Assembly: GCA_947036475.1 (NCBI GenBank)
Contig: CAMQRG010000073.1
Location: 1 to 8,849, forward strand
Direction of reading: 5' to 3'
DNA from: an uncultured Clostridia bacterium
GTDB lineage: Bacteria > Bacillota > Clostridia > Lachnospirales > Anaerotignaceae
Length of the DNA stretch: 8,849 bases
This document shows, piece after piece, positions 1 to 5,106 of this stretch. The number at the start of each line of letters is the position of its first letter. Position 1 is the first letter of the stretch. A model generated the notes under the pieces. The model was not told where the DNA came from. It made no database searches and was given only the letters and a program-made list of their open reading frames with translations. The position numbers and the translations under genes were made by a program.

Positions 1-4
1 CTTA

Positions 5-27
5 CCCCCAGTATAACTGGGGGTTTT
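5..27 (+). terminator. Rho-independent terminator of a plus-strand gene left of the window
   Basis: A perfect 7-bp stem CCCCCAG/CTGGGGG closes a TATAA loop and is followed directly by TTTT on the plus strand. The other side has no T-run, so it reads as a plus-strand terminator. The gene it ends lies outside the window. Confidence 0.8.
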
Positions 28-46
28 GTCTTGCCTATTCGGCGCA

Positions 47-79
47 CAAGAAAAGGAATGCCTGATTTCCGGCATTCCT
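47..79 (-). terminator. Terminator of the tRNA-Pro transcript
   Basis: Read on the minus strand, a 9-bp perfect stem AGGAATGCC/GGCATTCCT (arms at 71-79 and 54-62) with an 8-base loop starts six bases after the tRNA 3' end. It is followed by TTTCTTG. It faces the plus-strand terminator at 5-27, so two convergent transcripts end here. Confidence 0.8.
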
Positions 80-84
80 GACCA

Positions 85-158
85 TCGAGGCGACAAGATT
101 TGAACTTGCGACCTCTACATCCCTAATGTAGCGCTCTACCAAGCTGAGCCACGCCTCG
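85..158 (-). tRNA. tRNA-Pro with anticodon AGG
   Basis: The minus strand folds into a full cloverleaf of 74 bases: acceptor CGAGGCG/CGCCTCG, D stem GCTC/GAGC with G18G19 in the loop, anticodon stem CTACA/TGTAG, variable loop AGGTC, and T stem GCAAG/CTTGT around TTCAAAT. The seven-base anticodon loop TTAGGGA gives anticodon AGG, which reads the proline codon CCU and, if A34 becomes inosine, CCC and CCA. The C1-G72 pair, A73 and G37 fit bacterial tRNA-Pro. No CCA end is encoded; the genomic bases after the discriminator are TGG. The gene is a single-gene unit with its own promoter (192-220) and terminator (47-79). A34 outside tRNA-Arg is uncommon in bacteria. Confidence 0.95.
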
Positions 159-191
159 ATATTTTCTGCCGCTGTTATCGGCGGCTTCTAT

Positions 192-220
192 ATATTACAA
201 CAGTCCCTGATAAATGTCAA
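192..220 (-). promoter_or_regulatory. Strong sigmaA promoter of the tRNA-Pro gene
   Basis: On the minus strand a perfect -35 TTGACA (215-220) and a -10 TAATAT (192-197) are separated by exactly 17 bases. Transcription would begin near 185, about 27 bases before the tRNA. The leader holds a small GCCGC/GCGGC hairpin (167-184), next to the site where RNase P would cut. Confidence 0.85.
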
Positions 221-280
221 CAGTTTTTTTGAAAAATTTATGATATTTTTTCGCATATTCCGCGTCCGCCAGAACAGCAC

Positions 281-320
281 AAAATCCCTCAGGGGAACGT
301 ACAAAACGCCCCCTGAAGGA
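281..320 (-). terminator. Terminator of ridA
   Basis: Starting 18 bases past the ridA stop codon, the minus strand has an 11-bp stem with one G-T pair (arms 310-320 and 285-295, TCCTTCAGGGG with CCCCTGAGGGA). A 14-base loop separates the arms, and TTTTGTG follows. Intergenic space 159-338 thus holds this terminator and the tRNA promoter and nothing else I can see. Confidence 0.8.
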
Positions 321-338
321 CATGCTGGGCGAATCCGA

Positions 339-713
339 TTATTTCATTTCCGCAATAACTTCAACCTCGCAGAGCAGGTTTTTCGGCAGTGTTTTCACTG
401 CAACGCAGGAACGTGCGGGCTTTGCTGTGAAATACTTACCATAAATCTCATTGAACGCTGCGAAATCATTCATATCCGCAAGGAAACATGTTGTTTTTAC
501 CGCGTCTGTGTATGTCAGACCATTCGCCTCCAGAACCGCGCCAAGGTTTTTCATAACCTGTTCTGCCTGTTCCTGAACGTTTGTGCCGACAACCTCACCC
601 GTTGCGGGGTCAAGCGCAATCTGTCCGGATGTGAACAGCAGGCCGTTTACTGCTACTGCCTGAGAATAAGGGCCAAGAGCCGCGGGTGCTTTATCTGTGT
701 TTGTAAACTTCAT
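339..713 (-). CDS. ridA: RidA family enamine/imine deaminase (YjgF/YER057c/UK114)
   Basis: This 124-residue protein has the full length of the family. RidA proteins are cytosolic trimers that hydrolyse reactive 2-aminoacrylate-type enamines and imines released by pyridoxal-phosphate enzymes such as threonine dehydratase, so protecting those enzymes. Visible family marks are GPYSQA (residues 14-19), SGQI (29-32), the active-site arginine in PARSCV (Arg101, matching Arg105 of the E. coli protein) and the C-terminal CEVEVIA stretch with Glu116. The ATG start is set by a perfect AGGAGGT (722-728) eight bases upstream. It is monocistronic, with its own promoter at 798-827 and a terminator after the stop, and it diverges from the plus-strand gene at 915. 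The family is certain; the physiological substrate in this organism is inferred. Confidence 0.95.
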   Translation of the reverse strand: MKFTNTDKAPAALGPYSQAVAVNGLLFTSGQIALDPATGEVVGTNVQEQAEQVMKNLGAVLEANGLTYTDAVKTTCFLADMNDFAAFNEIYGKYFTAKPARSCVAVKTLPKNLLCEVEVIAEMK

Positions 714-797
714 TGGTATCTACCTCCTAAAATATATTCTGCCAGTTTTTGCGGACAGCCGAAAAACAATTTCCAGTTTTTGTCCTCCGCTGTTTTA

Positions 798-827
798 ATA
801 ATAGTCCAAAACACTATCCCGCGTCAA
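798..827 (-). promoter_or_regulatory. SigmaA promoter of ridA
   Basis: On the minus strand TTGACG (822-827) and TATTAT (798-803) lie 18 bases apart. Transcription would begin near 791, leaving a leader of about 77 bases. It is divergent from the promoter at 881-886, so the two share a short regulatory region. Confidence 0.65.
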
Positions 828-867
828 TGCATTTTTGCCGTATTCGCAAATATTTTTGCGCCAGTCT

Positions 868-899
868 TTCAGGCTTATGATATAATCAGTTCAGGCTTA
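868..899 (+). promoter_or_regulatory. Extended -10 promoter flanked by two 10-base direct repeats
   Basis: A perfect TATAAT (881-886) is preceded by TGA (878-880), giving an extended -10. The -35 is poor: TTGCGC at 856-861 would need a 19-base spacer. The identical decamer TTCAGGCTTA occurs at 868-877 and 890-899, 22 bases apart (about two helical turns), bracketing the -10 and covering the probable start site near 893. This suggests an operator for a regulator bound as tandem units; that part is inference. Confidence 0.6.
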
Positions 900-914
900 A
901 CTGGGAGGGATATT

Positions 915-1679
915 ATGAAATACACACTGGATATGGATTTTTCAGCGCTGGAAAGCGCGAAGGCTGTAAATTGGGTAAACCGTTTCCGAGATATGCTGGA
1001 AGATACCTTTTCCGGAAGCAACAACCACGCGCGCCTGTTGGCAAACCTGCTGATGCTGGAGCAATATGCGTGTACCGTCCGGCATGGCCTGACAGCTGGC
1101 GGCAGAGAAATGCCCGCCGCCATTGAACAGGCGTTCAGCCTGTGCTGGGATTGTCTGGAAGGACGCGACATACCAGAAAACTTTGAGGATTTTGCAAACA
1201 ACCTCTGGGCCTGCACCCTGCATTACAATGTCGGCGAAGAAATCAACGATACACAGGCAGAATTTTGCAGGGAAGCCCTGCATGATATAGAAGGAAGCGA
1301 TGAATGGCTGATTCTCACATGGTTCTCCCTTCTTTTAATGGAGCATGCCGCAATCATGGGCAAACGTCTTGATTTTGAAGAATTTGAAGGCTGCGAACAG
1401 GTAGGTTTCGTTGAAGCGGAAAACCTGCTGAATATGCTTGCTGACGCCTGTATCGATTTTACCGAAACGCCGTTTCCATCCAGTTCTGCAAAAGATTACC
1501 TGAAAGCGTTGGAACTGGTCTACCAGACCCCGCTGTTCCGCCAGATTGTCTGCCAAATCCAAAACGCCGCAAAGGCCGCGCTCACAGCAGCCCCTGCCGA
1601 TTATCCAGCCCTGCGGTATGAATACAGGAACCGCCCTATACTGCCAGATGAATTTGCAGAGAGCCTTCTGAAATTCTAA
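915..1679 (+). CDS. Uncharacterised 254-residue acidic, mostly helical protein
   Basis: I do not recognise a family. The reading frame is open from 240, but ATG 915 is the start because GGGAGGG (903-909) lies five bases before it and a promoter sits just upstream; the extension would run antisense through ridA. The product is acidic and soluble-looking, with no signal peptide or membrane segment and long amphipathic helical stretches (for example residues 36-52 and 121-150). It has scattered cysteines but no CxxC pair. It ends in a conserved-looking segment rich in Arg, Tyr and Pro before AESLLKF. The next gene on the same strand codes for a protein of similar size and helical character, 200 bases downstream. 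Together they resemble free-standing immunity or accessory proteins, but no toxin gene is present, so that role is only a guess. No clear terminator follows the stop. Confidence 0.75.
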   Translation: MKYTLDMDFSALESAKAVNWVNRFRDMLEDTFSGSNNHARLLANLLMLEQYACTVRHGLTAGGREMPAAIEQAFSLCWDCLEGRDIPENFEDFANNLWACTLHYNVGEEINDTQAEFCREALHDIEGSDEWLILTWFSLLLMEHAAIMGKRLDFEEFEGCEQVGFVEAENLLNMLADACIDFTETPFPSSSAKDYLKALELVYQTPLFRQIVCQIQNAAKAALTAAPADYPALRYEYRNRPILPDEFAESLLKF

Positions 1680-1769
1680 AAAAACTGCCGGCAGGCTGTG
1701 CCGCATCATCAGGACACATTTTATGGATATGGCAAACGATAGTTTTTTTATCAGTGCTGGAATAAAAAT

Positions 1770-1788
1770 TTGTTTTCTTAAGTCAGGC
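1770..1788 (+). repeat. 19-base intergenic direct repeat, copy 1
   Basis: TTGTTTTCTTAAGTCAGGC occurs here and again at 8524-8542, identical and in the same orientation. This copy is 110 to 92 bases before the start codon of the 249-residue gene and upstream of that gene's -10 box. The remaining space 1680-1879 holds this repeat and a promoter; I see no terminator in it. Confidence 0.7.
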
Positions 1789-1801
1789 CGCTTTTTAACG
1801 C

Positions 1802-1830
1802 TTTATTTTCCCAAAAAACAGGAATATAAT
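1802..1830 (+). promoter_or_regulatory. Probable promoter of the 249-residue gene
   Basis: A perfect -10 TATAAT lies at 1825-1830. The hexamer 17 bases upstream (TTTATT, 1802-1807) matches the -35 consensus only weakly, so basal strength may be low or an activator may be needed. The expected start is near 1837, giving a leader of about 43 bases. Confidence 0.5.
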
Positions 1831-1879
1831 AGATAAAAGGCACCGAAAAAAAACCTTGAAAATTCAGGAGGGATTATAC

Positions 1880-2629
1880 ATGATAAAATTAAATTCCCCT
1901 GTCTGGCAGATATTAAGCTCCGCCGGAAACGATGCAGAAAAGTGGCTTCTGGCCCTGACAGAAGGGAACGGCAGCATACGGGAGACAATCGAAATACTGG
2001 CAGAGGACTTGAGCCACCAGTTCAGCTGGTACACTGCAACAGCTTATGCCCTGCCCCATTTAGCCGCTTTCTGCCCGAAACTCTCCAAAGAAGACAAAGT
2101 ATTTTTGATTGCCCAAATGGGCGCGGCAATCGCAGCAGAAGCCATGGAACCCCTTTCCCCGGAATCCGAGACATATCGTGAATTTCATGAAGGTCTGGAC
2201 GGTCTGCGCAAAGAAGCGGAATCTCTCCTGACAGACGCGGAAGTCCATGCCTTACTGGAAACCGATGCAGAACTGGGAACAATGTTTTCCTTAGGCGCAC
2301 TGGCAATCATCGGGAGCAGAGCGCATGCCTGTGCCCTCTGGTATCTGTCCGGCTCCACATGGGAAGAAGCCCCCGCGGCCTGCCTGTGCGGCTGGGAGGA
2401 CGAAACACTCCCCCTTGCCGAACAGCCGGATATCCTTGAGCCAGTCGAAATCCTCCCATGGGATAAAACATCTCTGGATAGCGAAGCCGTCTGGCTGAAC
2501 GGCATGCTGGAACTAGCGGGCGATGATATGATACGCCCCATTCTGCCGCTTGTCTACGGAACGGGCATCTGTCCAGACTGCGGGAAACAGGAGCCCTACT
2601 GGGACTGGTTCTGCCGTTTTCACTGCTGA
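1880..2629 (+). CDS. HEAT-like uncharacterised protein with C-terminal zinc knuckle
   Basis: The product has 249 residues. ATG 1880 is chosen over an in-frame ATG at 1856 because AGGAGGG (1866-1872) sits seven bases before it. Residues 45-62 carry SHQ...YTATAYALPHL, which resembles the HQ..Y.A..A.PHL signature I know from bacterial uncharacterised HEAT-repeat-like proteins. Those often carry a CPxCG knuckle near the end; here CPDCG (231-235) is followed by Cys245, His248 and Cys249 at the very C-terminus, and ACLCG (167-171) may be a remnant of a middle knuckle. There is no signal peptide or membrane helix. Its function is unknown. Related proteins are sometimes found as immunity proteins or protein-interaction modules, so an accessory role is possible but unproven. 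It ends at a strong hairpin terminator and converges on lonB. Confidence 0.75.
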   Translation: MIKLNSPVWQILSSAGNDAEKWLLALTEGNGSIRETIEILAEDLSHQFSWYTATAYALPHLAAFCPKLSKEDKVFLIAQMGAAIAAEAMEPLSPESETYREFHEGLDGLRKEAESLLTDAEVHALLETDAELGTMFSLGALAIIGSRAHACALWYLSGSTWEEAPAACLCGWEDETLPLAEQPDILEPVEILPWDKTSLDSEAVWLNGMLELAGDDMIRPILPLVYGTGICPDCGKQEPYWDWFCRFHC

Positions 2630-2640
2630 ATCATGCCAGC

Positions 2641-2689
2641 TGCGGCAGACGCTGGAAAGCTTCTTTCCAATGCCTGCCGCAAATCTTTT
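2641..2689 (+). terminator. Large hairpin terminator after the HEAT-like gene, overlapping the lonB stop
   Basis: The outer stem TGCGGCAG/CTGCCGCA (2641-2648, 2674-2681) and inner stem TGGAAAG/CTTTCCA (2653-2659, 2663-2669) stack around a CTT loop, with a small internal loop between them. AATCTTTTATTT follows on the plus strand, and the T-rich tail runs into the lonB stop codon (2688-2690). On the minus strand the same hairpin lies just past lonB but has no T-run, so it would act there as an mRNA 3' stabiliser at most. Confidence 0.8.
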
Positions 2690-4310
2690 ATTTCAAAGCC
2701 GCCCCCTCACTTTTCCTTCCAAGGAAAACGCCCCGCAGGAGTTCGTCTGCGTTTTCCACAGGCACAACTTCAATCCCCAGCCTGCCATAACCTTCCTTCC
2801 AGTTTTCCGCCGGAATAAACGCCCGCTTTACGCCCGCCTCCCGCGCAGCTTCGAGCTTTTCCTCCACGCCGCCAACAGGCAGAATCTGCCCCTTTATTCC
2901 AATTTCGCCCGTCACAGCAATATCATTCGGCAAGGGGGTTTCCACAAAAGCTGAATACACCGCCAGAAACATTGCCGCTCCCGCCGAAGGTCCATCTACA
3001 GGAACGCCGCCGGGAAAATTGATATGCACATGATATGCCGCTTTGGAAAAACCATATTCTTCCAAAAGCGTCAGCACATTTTCCGCCGAACTTCTTGCGT
3101 TGCTTTTTCTGCGCCCGCTGCCCTGCCTGCTTTTGATTTCCTCCTCCTCCATAATGCCCGTCACTGTCAGCCCGCCTTCTCCGCGCTTTGCCACAGCCTC
3201 CACAAAAAGCAGCATGCCGCCGCCCCCGCTCTGCACGCCAAGACCGTTTGCAACGCCTGTCTGCGGCTCCTGCCGTATTCTGCGCTGCATCAGCGGCTGG
3301 TAGCGTCCCATTTCTGCCACCCATTCCAAATCAGCCGCCGTTACGGTACGGCCGCCCTCTATCCACGCCAGCGATGTCAGCGACTGCACGATATTCACCG
3401 TATCCCGCCCGCCTCTGGCATACCGGGCAATTTCTCCACAAAGCCCTTCCTCGAACGCCATGCCGGAACGCCGCAGGCTGTTCTGCGCAATCTTTTCCAC
3501 AGAATGTCTGTCCAGCCGTTCAAAGAAAATCTCCGTACAACGGGAACGCAAAGCCTCCGGAATTTCCGCCGGACTGCGTGTTGTTGCACCAATCAGGCGG
3601 AAATCCGCCGGCAGGCCCTTTTGAAAAATCTCATGGATATACAACGGGATATCCGTATTCTGGCGGCTGTAATAACTGCTCTGGAACCGCGCCACGCGGT
3701 CCTCCAGCACTTTCAGCAGCTTATTCATCTGCAATGGGTGAAGCTCCCCGATTTCATCAATAAACAGTACGCCGCCGTTTGCCTCACAGACCGCCCCCGG
3801 CCTGGGCTGTGGAATGCCCGCCTGTCCCAGCGCACCAGCCCCCTGGTAAATGGGGTCGTGTACGGAGCCCATCAGCGGGTCGGCAATGTTTCGTTCGTCA
3901 AACTGTAATGTCGTTGCGTCCAGTTCCACAAATTTTGCCCCTTTCCCAAAGGGTGATTCCGGTCTGCGTTTTGCCTCCTCCAAAATCAGCCGTGCCGCCG
4001 CAGTCTTACCTACCCCCGGCGGGCCGTAAATCAGGATATGCTGCGGATTCGGGCCGCAGAGCGCTGCTCTCAGCGCGCGGACAGCCTTTTCCTGGCCGAT
4101 GATTTCCGTTAGGCTTTTCGGACGTGTCTGCTCCGCCAAAGGCTCTGTCAGGCATACGTTCCGCATTCCGTTAATCTTTTCCAGCTGACAGAGGTTTTCC
4201 TCCATAAAGCCTCTGCTTTTCCTGCCCTTCCGCCGGCTGCTGCGGTAAAAATAATACGCGCCCATGCAGAAAAACAGCAGCTGTGCCGCAAGCAATAGTT
4301 TTCCGCTCAA
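2688..4310 (-). CDS. lonB: LonB-type membrane-anchored ATP-dependent serine protease
   Basis: A 540-residue AAA+ protease close in length to Bacillus subtilis LonB, the forespore Lon paralogue. Residues 4-22 form one membrane helix followed by the basic RRKGRKSR, so the enzyme should face the cytoplasm. The ATPase domain has Walker A GPPGVGKT (96-103), Walker B VLFIDE (181-186), sensor GATTR (241-245) and a GGRDTVN motif (300-306). The Lon protease domain has DGPSAG with catalytic Ser442, and GGVEEK with catalytic Lys485, 43 residues later as in classical Lon. The start is TTG at 4308-4310, eight bases after AAAGGAG (4319-4325). The ATG inside that ribosome site reaches a stop after three codons and is not used. 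A promoter of forespore type precedes it. It converges on the HEAT-like gene. Substrates are unknown. Confidence 0.93.
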   Translation of the reverse strand: MSGKLLLAAQLLFFCMGAYYFYRSSRRKGRKSRGFMEENLCQLEKINGMRNVCLTEPLAEQTRPKSLTEIIGQEKAVRALRAALCGPNPQHILIYGPPGVGKTAAARLILEEAKRRPESPFGKGAKFVELDATTLQFDERNIADPLMGSVHDPIYQGAGALGQAGIPQPRPGAVCEANGGVLFIDEIGELHPLQMNKLLKVLEDRVARFQSSYYSRQNTDIPLYIHEIFQKGLPADFRLIGATTRSPAEIPEALRSRCTEIFFERLDRHSVEKIAQNSLRRSGMAFEEGLCGEIARYARGGRDTVNIVQSLTSLAWIEGGRTVTAADLEWVAEMGRYQPLMQRRIRQEPQTGVANGLGVQSGGGGMLLFVEAVAKRGEGGLTVTGIMEEEEIKSRQGSGRRKSNARSSAENVLTLLEEYGFSKAAYHVHINFPGGVPVDGPSAGAAMFLAVYSAFVETPLPNDIAVTGEIGIKGQILPVGGVEEKLEAAREAGVKRAFIPAENWKEGYGRLGIEVVPVENADELLRGVFLGRKSEGAALK

Positions 4311-4331
4311 GTTCCCATCTCCTTTCGCGGA

Positions 4332-4361
4332 TAGTATTGCTCAGAAAAAGGAAATTTATGC
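4332..4361 (-). promoter_or_regulatory. Candidate forespore (sigmaF/sigmaG) promoter of lonB
   Basis: On the minus strand GCATA (4357-4361) is followed after exactly 15 bases by AGCAATACTA (4332-4341). Against the B. subtilis sigmaF pattern (GywTA, 15 bases, GgnrAnAnTw) only the first base of the -10 differs. The same DNA read as sigmaG (GmATR, 18 bases, CATnmTA) gives GCATA, 18 bases, AATACTA, again with one mismatch. No comparable sigmaA site is visible. The expected start falls at or just before the AAAGGAG ribosome site, so the leader would be very short, which is the weak point of this call. Confidence 0.5.
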
Positions 4362-4380
4362 CTTTCCGCCGCAGACAGAC

Positions 4381-4410
4381 AAAAAAAGAGGACGCAGACC
4401 CGCGTCCCCT
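4381..4410 (-). terminator. Terminator after the zinc-ribbon gene, insulating lonB
   Basis: On the minus strand a 9-bp stem with one G-T pair (arms 4402-4410 and 4387-4395, AGGGGACGC with GCGTCCTCT) closes a 6-base loop and runs into seven T residues. A second perfect 7-bp hairpin (CTGCCTT/AAGGCAG, 4413-4435) lies between the stop codon and this one. Together they should separate the zinc-ribbon transcript from lonB. Confidence 0.85.
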
Positions 4411-4445
4411 GTCTGCCTTCTGTTCTAAAAGGCAGGCTCTCTGTT

Positions 4446-4991
4446 TTATACTTCTCCCAGGCCCTCTATCAGTTCCTCCCAATAATACTCCCATTCCATG
4501 TCATCGTCATAGTCGTAATCGTATTCTTCCCAATCATCATAGTATTCATCATAATACTCGTCGTAATATTCATCGTAGTATTCGTCATAATACTCATAAT
4601 ACTCCGGATAATTCTGCTCATCCAGCCACGCCGCGCGCACCAGCCCAATCGTGAAAATAACGGTGATTACGGCACCAATTGCGGCAAATATCAGCCACGC
4701 GCGCGCCAGATTCCGGCGGTTGGGGTTTTCGTCCTTTCCCGCCGCCCAAACAACCGCCAAAATGATATTTACAACCGGTATTGACAGCAATATGCCAAAC
4801 AGCAGGTAATCCTTTACACTCAAGGACTTTGCCAGTTCCGGCTTTTCCTGCGGCGGCGTCTGCACGCCTTCCCATTGGCTGAACGCCTGCTGTTCTTCCT
4901 GTTTGATTTTTTCCAAAGGCATGCCGCAGTGAATGCAGAATAAGTCTGCTGCTCCCACCTCTCCGCCGCATTTCTGACAGTTTCTGGACAT
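4446..4991 (-). CDS. Zinc-ribbon, two-helix membrane protein with acidic YYDE-repeat tail
   Basis: The product has 181 residues and I do not recognise a named family. The order of parts is clear. A short zinc ribbon comes first, with CxxC pairs at Cys5/Cys8 and Cys19/Cys22. A Glu/Gln-rich linker follows, then two membrane helices (about 62-85 and 99-119) joined by a basic loop. The strongly acidic, Tyr-rich tail (about 124-172) has four YYDE units and a YYDD (134-153). ATG 4989-4991 is preferred, with AAAGGGG (5003-5009) eleven bases upstream; an in-frame TTG eleven codons earlier has no ribosome site. Zinc ribbon plus two helices is a common layout in small clostridial membrane proteins of unknown role. 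The gene diverges from bioY, and its upstream DNA contains the BirA operator. It ends at a strong terminator before lonB. Confidence 0.85.
   Translation of the reverse strand: MSRNCQKCGGEVGAADLFCIHCGMPLEKIKQEEQQAFSQWEGVQTPPQEKPELAKSLSVKDYLLFGILLSIPVVNIILAVVWAAGKDENPNRRNLARAWLIFAAIGAVITVIFTIGLVRAAWLDEQNYPEYYEYYDEYYDEYYDEYYDEYYDDWEEYDYDYDDDMEWEYYWEELIEGLGEV
4533..4592 (-). repeat. 12-base coding repeat encoding YYDE units
   Basis: Five tandem 12-base units encode residues 134-153 (YYDE four times, then YYDD), preceded by a partial YYE. The units differ at synonymous third positions (TAT/TAC, GAT/GAC, GAA/GAG). The repeat is therefore not a fresh slippage product, and the amino-acid pattern appears to be kept. 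Confidence 0.85.
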
Positions 4992-5013
4992 TTCAAATTC
5001 TTCCCCTTTCCAA

Positions 5014-5046
5014 TTGTAAACCAAATTAATTCTATATGGTTGACAT
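5014..5046 (+). promoter_or_regulatory. BirA (biotin repressor) operator
   Basis: TTGTAAACC (5014-5022) and GGTTGACAT (5038-5046) form an inverted repeat with a 15-base spacer; the right arm departs from perfect GGTTTACAA at two positions. This is the arm sequence and spacing of the Firmicutes BirA site. The right arm covers the bioY -35 TTGACA (5040-5045), so biotinyl-AMP-loaded BirA should block bioY when biotin is plentiful. A further half-site CGTTTACAA (5059-5067, 8 of 9 matches) overlaps the -10. The operator also lies 23-55 bases upstream of the divergent zinc-ribbon gene and may affect it. Confidence 0.85.
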
Positions 5047-5068
5047 TATTTCTTTCTCCGTTTACAAT
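5040..5068 (+). promoter_or_regulatory. SigmaA promoter of bioY
   Basis: A perfect -35 TTGACA (5040-5045) and a -10 TACAAT (5063-5068) are separated by exactly 17 bases. Both boxes overlap BirA half-sites. The expected start is near 5075, giving a leader of about 32 bases with AGAAGG (5094-5099) as ribosome site. Confidence 0.85.
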
Positions 5069-5106
5069 ACCTTTAATCCAAATCCATTACGAAAGAAGGT
5101 ACTTTC

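Noticed and set aside
240..914. 225-codon upstream extension of the 254-residue gene
   Set aside because: It runs antisense through the confirmed ridA gene and its promoter and contains Cys-rich, unprotein-like sequence. The ribosome site and extended -10 box place the true start at 915.
1680..1760. Possible terminator after the 254-residue gene
   Set aside because: The only stem (CGGCA/TGCCG) has five pairs and no T-run after it, and the later T-run at 1743-1749 has no stem before it.
915..2629. Orphan gene pair as a toxin-antitoxin or phage-defence system
   Set aside because: Neither protein shows a nuclease, NTPase, protease or membrane-pore motif, and each gene has its own promoter with a 200-base gap, unlike a typical toxin-antitoxin operon.
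3024..3908. 294-codon plus-strand frame opposite lonB
   Set aside because: It is a shadow of lonB, whose Walker and Ser-Lys protease motifs are intact; the shadow has no domain, ribosome site or promoter.
4533..4601. Regular repeat considered as a CRISPR-like array
   Set aside because: The period is 12 bases with no spacers, it lies inside an open frame and it encodes YYDE units.
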